Below, piece after piece: positions 1 to 4,957 of a stretch of 9,199 bases of DNA. This DNA is from an uncultured Phenylobacterium sp. (GTDB taxonomy: Bacteria > Pseudomonadota > Alphaproteobacteria > Caulobacterales > Caulobacteraceae): assembly GCA_945952175.1 (NCBI GenBank), contig CAMFHW010000136.1, positions 1 through 9,199 of the forward strand, given 5' to 3'. Position 1 is the stretch's first letter, and the number at the start of each line of letters is the position of its first letter. The position numbers and the translations under genes are program-made. The notes beneath the pieces are model-generated. The model had not been told where the DNA came from and ran no database searches. It was given only the letters and a program-made list of their open reading frames with translations.

Positions 1-115
1 TGCTGATGTAGAGGTCGCCGTAATTGCCACCGGCGAGGCTGATGGTGTCGCCGGCTTGGGCCGTGATGAGCGCGCTATTGAGCTGCGCCGTATTGGTCAC
101 GGTGATCGTCGTCAT
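1..115 (-). CDS. N-terminal fragment of a putative right-handed parallel beta-helix protein
   Basis: This leftward gene runs off the left edge; only its first 38 codons are visible. It begins MTTITVTNTAQLNSAL and continues with AQAGDTISLAGGNYGDLYIS. The pattern of an N-terminal strand, 'A-L-x-x-A-x-A-G-D-T-I-x-L-A-G-G-x-Y', then a short strand is the usual opening coil of secreted beta-helix proteins (pectate-lyase-like fold, NosD-like and alginate-epimerase-like proteins, often with C-terminal RTX calcium-binding repeats in alphaproteobacteria). No signal peptide is visible, which would fit type I secretion by a C-terminal signal, but the C-terminus lies outside the window. The ATG at 115-113 has a good ribosome binding site (AGGGG on the minus strand, 8 nt upstream). 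Whether it is a glycan lyase, epimerase or adhesin cannot be decided. The fold call rests on motif recognition only. Confidence 0.5.
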   Translation of the reverse strand, partial: MTTITVTNTAQLNSALITAQAGDTISLAGGNYGDLYIS

Positions 116-123
116 CGAAAGTA

Positions 124-128
124 CCCCT
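124..128 (-). promoter_or_regulatory. Ribosome binding site of the beta-helix gene
   Basis: The minus strand reads AGGGG here, 8 nt before the ATG at 115. It supports that ATG as the start of the partial gene at the left edge. Confidence 0.55.
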
Positions 129-355
129 GTTCACCACCACTGACCTAGATGATGCTGTTAGCGTAGAAATACTGGGGGTGATCCAGTTGTTTCTGAACGA
201 TTTATTGCCAAGTCAGCGAGGCAACACGTTCTTGCGCTATCGACACGTGAACAGTGCCGCTTGAGCCTTTGATTTGCACTTAAGCAAGGTGGTTAAATTC
301 TTGAGAACGCTAGGGGTTTCTTAAGAGTCAAGCTTGGCTGTGAACCGGCATAAAC

Positions 356-370
356 CCTTGCAATGCAAGG
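356..370. repeat. Near-perfect inverted repeat CCTTGCA-a-TGCAAGG
   Basis: Seven-base arms (356-362 and 364-370) are perfectly complementary around a single A at 363. With a 1-nt centre it cannot form a good RNA hairpin at full arm length, so a binding site for a dimeric regulator is the more natural reading. It lies about 240 bp before the flippase start and 240 bp before the beta-helix start. No regulator is assigned. Confidence 0.4.
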
Positions 371-515
371 CGTTGCGACTGTTCGAGGGCGGCGGAGGGT
401 TGCCGCGAACTGCGTCGGCTGGCCGCAGGCCGTTAGGTTTTACTCGACCCGCCTCGACGGTCAGGACCGGCCGAAACCGCCTGCCTCGCGCGCACATTCG
501 GCTTATCTTCATTCC

Positions 516-537
516 TGGCCGCTAAGGCTGGCGGCCA
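516..537. repeat. Inverted repeat with 8-nt loop (TGGCCGC / GCGGCCA)
   Basis: Seven-bp arms at 516-522 and 531-537 enclose an 8-nt loop (TAAGGCTG). It would form a GC-rich stem-loop in RNA of either strand, in the region that should be the leader or promoter of the flippase gene. No T-tract follows on the plus strand, so it is not a standard intrinsic terminator. A role is not evident. Confidence 0.4.
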
Positions 538-565
538 TCGACCTGCGGCCGCGAACCGCGTAACG

Positions 566-578
566 GGGCGTCACGCCC
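566..578. repeat. Small GC inverted repeat GGGCG-TCA-CGCCC
   Basis: Five-bp arms (566-570, 574-578) with a 3-nt centre, about 30 nt before the flippase ATG. It is short enough to be chance in GC-rich DNA. If transcribed, it would place a hairpin near the weak ribosome binding region of the flippase gene. Confidence 0.25.
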
Positions 579-609
579 AGGGAAATCCGGCGCCCGCCGC
601 ACGAGCTTC

Positions 610-1980
610 ATGACCTGGTTCCTGTCCTTCCTTCGCCGCTTCACCGAGGGCCACCTGCGCGGCGCGCTCGTGGGCTCGGTCATGTCGCTGGCCAGCAAGC
701 TGGCGACCGCCGGCCTCGGCTTCGGCGTGACCGTGCTGATCGCGCGCAAGTTCGGCGCGACCGGCTCCGGGACCTGGGTGCTCGGCAACACCTTCCTGAT
801 GATCGCCGGCTATGTCGCCCTGTGCGGGCTCGACTACAGCACGACCCGGGCCATCGCCATCTACCGCGCCGCGGAGCGCTGGGCCGCCGCCCGCGCCTGG
901 GCGCTGACGGGCCTGGCCCTGATCGTCGGCGTCGGCGGGGCCGTCAGCCTCGTCCTCTGGGCGAGCCTGGGCGCCATCGAGCACGTGCTCAAGGAAGGCC
1001 CCGAATTCGTCGCCATGATGAGCGTCTTCTGCCTGGCGATCGTCGCCACGGCGGTGATCCGCCTGGTCGGCGGCCTGCTGCGGGGCCTGAGCCGCTTCGC
1101 GCTGGCGGAATTCCTGGAGGGCGCGGTGATCCCGGTCGCCCTGGGCGCCGCGGCCTTCACCGTCGGCCTCAAGGACCTGGTCCAGGCGGCCTGGATCTAT
1201 ACCGGCGCGACCATCGTCTCGGCGGTGGCGGGCCTGATCATCTGGCAGGTGCTGCTGGCCGGGCGCGGCAAGCCGCCCGAGCCCCTGATGCCGCGCGAGG
1301 CCCTGACCCGCAGCCTGCCCCTGGCCGGCACGGTTCTCGCCACGCTCGCCACACCGTGGATCATGACCCTGTTCCTGGCGCGGTTCGCCAACACCGCCGA
1401 TGTCGGCATCTTCCGGGTCGGCATGCAGTTCGCCCTGCTGCTCAGCTTCCTGCTGCAGGCGGTGGAGACCGGCATGTCGCCGCAGATCGCGGCCCTGCAC
1501 AGCCAGGGCAAGCTGCACGACCTCCTGGGCGCGACCAAGCAGATGACCCTGCTGCTGATCCTTCTGGGCGGCGTGCCTTCGATGATCCTGATCGTCTTCG
1601 CCCCGCAGTTCCTGTCCCTGCTGGGTCCGGAATTCCCCTCCGGCGCCACGGCGATGCGCATCCTGCTGGCCGGCCAGGTGCTGAAGCTGCTGAGCGGACC
1701 GGTGGGCAGCTATCTGGTCATGACCGGGCTGGGGCGCATGTCCCTGTGGAACGCCATCAACAGCGCCATCGTCGTCCTCGTCCTGTGCGCCGTGCTGATC
1801 CCGCTGAAGGGTATCGAGGGCGCGGCCATCGCCGGCGCCGCCTCGACCGTGGTGCGCTACCTCACCGCCACCATCGTCCTGTGGCGGGTGCACGGCATCT
1901 TCCTGCCTCTGGGCCTGGCCAAGGCCGGCGGCGGGACCGCGACGGGCGGCGGCGGGGCGACGGCTGGCGAGGCCGCCTAG
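610..1980 (+). CDS. Oligosaccharide/lipopolysaccharide flippase (Wzx-like, MOP superfamily)
   Basis: A 456-residue polytopic inner-membrane protein made of alternating hydrophobic segments, the usual size for Wzx/RfbX-type flippases. These translocate undecaprenyl-linked oligosaccharides from the cytoplasmic to the periplasmic face. The N-terminus (TEGHLRGALVGSVMSLASKL, then an L-I-A-R-K-F-G-A-T-G segment near residues 43-54) is typical of the Polysacc_synt family. So is the C-terminal half around residues 355-375 (AGQVLKLLSGPVGSYLVMTG), followed by a helix ending P-L-K-G-I-E-G-A-A-I-A-G-A. The last 20 or so residues are a low-complexity Gly/Ala/Thr tail encoded by a GC-rich, imperfectly repeated stretch; the tail probably lies in the cytoplasm. 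ATG 610 is chosen because it keeps the amphipathic N-terminus. Its ribosome binding site is weak, and ATG 682 is an alternative. The gene converges on the asparagine-synthetase-like gene with a 12-nt gap. The family call is firm; the exact glycan substrate is unknown. Confidence 0.85.
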   Translation: MTWFLSFLRRFTEGHLRGALVGSVMSLASKLATAGLGFGVTVLIARKFGATGSGTWVLGNTFLMIAGYVALCGLDYSTTRAIAIYRAAERWAAARAWALTGLALIVGVGGAVSLVLWASLGAIEHVLKEGPEFVAMMSVFCLAIVATAVIRLVGGLLRGLSRFALAEFLEGAVIPVALGAAAFTVGLKDLVQAAWIYTGATIVSAVAGLIIWQVLLAGRGKPPEPLMPREALTRSLPLAGTVLATLATPWIMTLFLARFANTADVGIFRVGMQFALLLSFLLQAVETGMSPQIAALHSQGKLHDLLGATKQMTLLLILLGGVPSMILIVFAPQFLSLLGPEFPSGATAMRILLAGQVLKLLSGPVGSYLVMTGLGRMSLWNAINSAIVVLVLCAVLIPLKGIEGAAIAGAASTVVRYLTATIVLWRVHGIFLPLGLAKAGGGTATGGGGATAGEAA

Positions 1981-1994
1981 GCGCTCGGAGCCTC
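1969..1994. terminator. Possible hairpin between convergent genes, overlapping both stop codons
   Basis: GAGGC (1969-1973) pairs with GCCTC (1990-1994). Inside it is the palindrome CGCCTAGGCG (1974-1983), which contains the flippase TAG stop. The structure also overlaps the opposing gene's TGA at 1995-1993. There is no T-tract on either side, so it is at best a weak bidirectional terminator or a roadblock for converging transcripts. In such GC-rich DNA it could be chance. Confidence 0.25.
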
Positions 1995-3495
1995 AGGAGG
2001 TCTTGCGCGCCAGCCGGTCGCGCAGGAAGCGGCGCACCCGGTTGGGATTGGAGATCTTGCTCCACAGGGTCAGGTAGTCCCGCGCGTCGCCGTACTTGTT
2101 GATCGGCACGGCGCTGAGGTCCGGCCACAGGTTCCGGATGATCGCCCAGAACAGGGTCTCGGTGTTCTTGTCGGCCGGGGCCACGCCGATGAAGGCGTCC
2201 AGCACGCGGCGCTGGGCGAAGGGCAGCAGGTTCAGCTTCACCGCATTGGTCATCGGCCGCTGGCCCATGGCCCAGGAGCCGAACTTCAGCTCGTGGAAGG
2301 CGAGGTCCAGGATCACGCTGTTGGGCTGGCCGGCCAGGCTGTCGAACCAGTGGCCGACGTTCTCAACCAGGTCCGGATGCGCCGGCAGGGTCAGCCGGTC
2401 GATCACGAAGCGGGCGTCGATCTTCGCCTGGTTGATCTGGTGCAGATCCTGGCGATAGAGGCGGCAGCGCCCGACCTCGCCGTACATGCCCGTGAACACC
2501 GCATCGCGGTCTGTCAGCTCACCCAGGGTCAGGTGTGTCCGGCGCGGGGCCTCGATCATGCAGTCGCCGACCGCCCGGTCCCAGGTGGCCATCTGGGCCT
2601 CGCTGGCGAGCTTTGGCGGGATCATCCGGTGGTTCAGGCCGAACCGCTTGGCGATCACCTGGCTCAGGTCGACATCGATCGGAACCCCGGTGTCGATGGT
2701 GAAGAAGGCGATCCGCGCCAGTTCGTCATGGCAGGTGGCGACCAGCAGGCGGGAGTCGAAGCCGGCCGTGAGCGTCGCGGCCACCTTGAAACGGTCGGCC
2801 GCAGCGTGAGCGAAGCTGCGCAGGGCCTCGGCCGCGCCCTGCGCGGCCGCGCCGAGATCGCGCCAGCGGTCGAAGTCGCCCGGCCGCGGCCAGAAGCGCG
2901 GCGCGGTCCAGGTCTCGAGGTCGAGATAGTGGTTCGGCAGCAGGCGCCACACGTCGCGGTGGGCGGTGAGCGTGCCGGAGATCCAGCCCCCGGCGCCTTC
3001 GCGCTCGACCAGGGCCTTGTGCAGGTCCGGACGGAAGCGCTCGGCGTAGGCGGCGTCATCCAGCAGCAGCGAGGGCGATGAGGCGGCGCGCGCATCGGTC
3101 GGCGACCAGACCAGGGATAGCGAACCGGCGGGGTCCGGATAGACCCGGCGCGGCAGGTCGCCCGTGGTGAACAGCAGGAACATGCCGGCGAGCTTGGCCA
3201 GGACCTCGGTCTCGAGGGCGGTCGCGTCGGCGACCTCGACCGGCAGCTCGACCGTTCCGGCCGGCAGGAAGCGGCCCTCGAACTCGCTGTAGACATGGCC
3301 GGCCGCGACGCCGAGCGCACGGCCCGTCCGGTCGCGCAGCTCCACCAGCGGCAGGGCGCGGTCGCTCGCCAGCCAGAAACCGCCGAGGTCGCTGATCACG
3401 TAGGATTCCGGTGCGGCCGGCGGCGCCTTGGACAGGATCAGCTGGCTCGCGATCACCGGCGTGGCGTTGAATCCGGACGCGCTCAGGGAGGTCAT
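1993..3495 (-). CDS. Asparagine-synthetase-like PP-loop protein without glutaminase cysteine
   Basis: A 500-residue protein from ATG 3495; an upstream in-frame GTG at 3561 would add 22 residues rich in Gly, Arg and Ser. The C-terminal half matches the asparagine synthetase B synthase domain. It has a PP-loop LTAGFDSRLL at about residues 242-251 (family form S-G-G-x-D-S), TGMYGEVGR near 335-343 (equivalent of the T-G-x-G-G-D-E region) and LNLLPFAQRRVLDAFIGVAP near 421-440 (the 'LPFLD-R' helix). The N-terminal 190 residues look like a degenerate Ntn glutaminase domain, for instance VYPDPAGSLSLVW near 118-130 and LLPNHYLDLETW near 185-196. The catalytic Cys2 that should follow the initiator Met is absent. 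Related cysteine-less enzymes (beta-lactam synthetase, lasso cyclases) activate a carboxylate with ATP and form an amide without glutamine hydrolysis. In a polysaccharide locus, amidation of a uronic acid is plausible, but this is inference. Neither candidate start has a good Shine-Dalgarno; ATG is preferred. It is separated from the acyltransferase gene upstream by 154 nt. Confidence 0.75.
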   Translation of the reverse strand: MTSLSASGFNATPVIASQLILSKAPPAAPESYVISDLGGFWLASDRALPLVELRDRTGRALGVAAGHVYSEFEGRFLPAGTVELPVEVADATALETEVLAKLAGMFLLFTTGDLPRRVYPDPAGSLSLVWSPTDARAASSPSLLLDDAAYAERFRPDLHKALVEREGAGGWISGTLTAHRDVWRLLPNHYLDLETWTAPRFWPRPGDFDRWRDLGAAAQGAAEALRSFAHAAADRFKVAATLTAGFDSRLLVATCHDELARIAFFTIDTGVPIDVDLSQVIAKRFGLNHRMIPPKLASEAQMATWDRAVGDCMIEAPRRTHLTLGELTDRDAVFTGMYGEVGRCRLYRQDLHQINQAKIDARFVIDRLTLPAHPDLVENVGHWFDSLAGQPNSVILDLAFHELKFGSWAMGQRPMTNAVKLNLLPFAQRRVLDAFIGVAPADKNTETLFWAIIRNLWPDLSAVPINKYGDARDYLTLWSKISNPNRVRRFLRDRLARKTS

Positions 3496-3627
3496 GATCG
3501 ACTCGCGGTTGGAACCCGACGCCGCCCGCCCCTCCTCGCGGCCGGAGGCGGGCGTCGGCACGGTAGGTGAGACAGCCTGAAATCTGGCGGCGATCCTAGA
3601 CCCAGAGTCTTCACGAAATGTCGATGG

Positions 3628-3643
3628 CGGCCAAGCTTGGCCG
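3628..3643. repeat. Perfect 16-bp palindrome CGGCCAAGCTTGGCCG
   Basis: A perfect dyad with no central spacer, 6 nt beyond the acyltransferase stop codon in the minus-strand reading direction and upstream of the asparagine-synthetase-like gene. As RNA it could fold with a small loop. The following minus-strand sequence (CCATCGACATTTCG) has only a short T-run, so it is a weak terminator at best. A protein-binding operator for the downstream gene is the alternative. The palindrome itself is certain; its role is not. Confidence 0.4.
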
Positions 3644-3649
3644 ACGGCC

Positions 3650-4744
3650 TCAAGCCGCCTGGGCGGTGGGTTCGGCCCGGGGCGCGCGGCGCCGCTTGAA
3701 GGCGTCGAGCACCGGCTTCTCCACGAAATGCCAGGACAGCGCCGCCAGGGGCAGGGTGCCGGCGAAATTGGCGAGCGCCAGGGCGGGATAGGTTTGGAAG
3801 TGGGCCACGCCCTGGACGACCATCATCACCGGGAAGGCATAGATGTACATGCCGTAGGAATAGTCCGGCCAACGGCCGGAAATGCGGAACCGCTGGGCGG
3901 TCAGCAAGCCGCAGCACAGCACCAGATAGCCGACGAAGAAGGCCCGCACATGCAGGCCGACGCCGAAGTGATTGGCGACCAGCAGGGCCACGAACAGCAG
4001 GGCCAGGATCCCCCAGCGCATCGGGATGCGGTCGCGCCAGGCATAGGCGCCGGCGCCGAGGGCGAACAGCGGCCACAAGCGGTCGGCCAGGTTCAGCTTG
4101 AAGACCACCCCGTCGCCCGCCACCGACGCCACCAGGTGCTGGACCGCGGGGACGTCCCAGACGAACGCGCCCGCCAGGGTGAGGGGCAGCACCACCCACT
4201 TCATCAGCGCAGGCCGGGTGAGGCCGACGAAACCCAGGAAGGCCAGGCCCAGATAGCAGCGCGCCTCCCAGGGCAGGGTCCACAGCGAGCCGTTGACCGG
4301 GGCGAGCTCGCCCCCGTGCCACGTGACGCCGGTGAGGTTGAAGAAGCCCTCGAGGAAGGTCCCGTTCATCAGCACGAACTTGGCGGTGTCGCCGCCGAGA
4401 TAGGCCAGGCCCGCCGCGGTGGTCACGAAGGCGCCGCCCGCGACGGTCGCCAGGATCGAGACGAACAGGCCCGGCCACAGCCGCGCGCCGCGGGCGATCA
4501 GGAACTTTCCCGCCGCGCCCAACCGCAGCAGGCTCGGATAGACCAGAAACCCGCTGAGGAAGAAGAAGCCGTCCACCGCGAAGGTCGACACCGTCGCGCC
4601 GAGCAGGCCGGAGAGATCGTCCTTCTCCGAGACGCCCAGCACCAGCCAGTAGCTGTGCGTATAGATCACCGCCGAGGCGAGGATCAGCCGCACGAGCGTG
4701 AAATTGTTGTCTTCCGCTTTCAGGCTCAGGTCGCCGAGGCGCAT
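3650..4744 (-). CDS. Acyltransferase family 3 membrane protein (OafA/YrhL-like)
   Basis: A 364-residue multi-pass inner-membrane acyltransferase of the type that O-acetylates (or otherwise acylates) O-antigen, exopolysaccharide or other surface glycans. It carries the family hallmarks in order. An R-x10-H pair (Arg19, His30) lies in the first membrane helix RLILASAVIYTHSYWL. VDGFFFLSGFL is at residues 57-67. An R-x-x-R-L-W-P segment is at 85-91. NGSLWTLPWE is at 151-160. A late SYGMYIYAFPV helix and the closing SWHFVEKPVLDAFKRR follow. It lacks the C-terminal SGNH hydrolase domain of long family members, and its length is normal for the short form. ATG 4744 is chosen: the conserved first helix starts about 15 residues later and no better start exists, though its Shine-Dalgarno is weak. 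A promoter candidate lies about 70 nt upstream. It is divergent from the ligase gene. The acceptor sugar and acyl group are unknown. Confidence 0.88.
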   Translation of the reverse strand: MRLGDLSLKAEDNNFTLVRLILASAVIYTHSYWLVLGVSEKDDLSGLLGATVSTFAVDGFFFLSGFLVYPSLLRLGAAGKFLIARGARLWPGLFVSILATVAGGAFVTTAAGLAYLGGDTAKFVLMNGTFLEGFFNLTGVTWHGGELAPVNGSLWTLPWEARCYLGLAFLGFVGLTRPALMKWVVLPLTLAGAFVWDVPAVQHLVASVAGDGVVFKLNLADRLWPLFALGAGAYAWRDRIPMRWGILALLFVALLVANHFGVGLHVRAFFVGYLVLCCGLLTAQRFRISGRWPDYSYGMYIYAFPVMMVVQGVAHFQTYPALALANFAGTLPLAALSWHFVEKPVLDAFKRRRAPRAEPTAQAA

Positions 4745-4810
4745 CGTGGGTCACCACCGCTCTTGCGGGTCGCAAGGACGCCACCCTTAGGACGACGCAT
4801 CTTGCGAATT

Positions 4811-4839
4811 GCTTTAGCCCGTGTGTATCGACCGGTCAC
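4811..4839 (-). promoter_or_regulatory. Candidate housekeeping promoter for the acyltransferase gene
   Basis: On the minus strand, GTGACCGG (4839-4832), a 13-nt spacer and GCTAAAGC (4818-4811) resemble the Caulobacter sigma-73 consensus TTGACGNS-N10-14-GCTANAWC, with about 6 of 8 and 7 of 8 matches by eye. It would start transcription near 4804, giving a leader of about 60 nt before the acyltransferase ATG at 4744. No transcription data support it. Confidence 0.35.
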
Positions 4840-4944
4840 CGCTCGTACTTCCACCACAATTGCCGGCGAACATTCCGGGCGGGACAAGGCCATTTAACGA
4901 CCCCGAAAGCTGTCCCGGCCCAAAAGCGGGGTTAGGGATTCGCC

Positions 4945-4950
4945 AAGGGG
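4945..4950 (+). promoter_or_regulatory. Shine-Dalgarno AAGGGG deciding the GTG start of the ligase gene
   Basis: AAGGGG lies 7 nt before GTG 4958. The next in-frame candidate, GTG 4991, has only AGGGA at a longer distance (13 nt). This favours the longer protein. Confidence 0.5.
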
Positions 4951-4957
4951 TCCGGCC

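Larger units (their letters stand above)
116..609. other. Gene-poor intergenic region between two divergent genes
   Basis: About 490 bp with no convincing gene. It lies between the leftward beta-helix gene and the rightward flippase, so it should hold promoters for both. The part from about 130 to 350 is visibly richer in A+T than the rest of the window. It carries three TTAA sites (280-283, 293-296, 321-324). The right part holds three small inverted repeats, listed separately. Two short open frames (334-525 plus, TTG start; 321-512 minus, ATG start) have arginine- and proline-rich translations, no usable ribosome binding site and no family resemblance, so I treat them as non-coding. I could not identify a clear -35/-10 pair for either flanking gene. 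An unannotated small RNA or regulatory site is possible but unproven. Confidence 0.6.

Noticed and set aside
280..296. Paired TTAA sites resembling a CtrA box
   Set aside because: The two TTAA half-sites are separated by 9 bases, whereas the CtrA consensus requires TTAA-N7-TTAA. It is not supported as a site.
321..525. Two short open frames, one on each strand, in the left intergenic region
   Set aside because: Both translate to about 63 Arg/Pro-rich residues. One begins with TTG and the other has its purine run directly abutting the ATG. No family or membrane feature supports either.
571..1893. Long open frame of 440 codons on the minus strand opposite the flippase
   Set aside because: Its translation is rich in Gln, Asp, His, Arg and Gly with no family pattern, and it mirrors the flippase reading frame. 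Long antisense frames are expected in GC-rich genes with strong third-position bias.
1993..3495. Lasso-peptide cyclase as the function of the asparagine-synthetase-like gene
   Set aside because: Lasso clusters need a precursor peptide gene and a transglutaminase-like leader protease next to the cyclase. Neither is present; the neighbours are a flippase and an acyltransferase.
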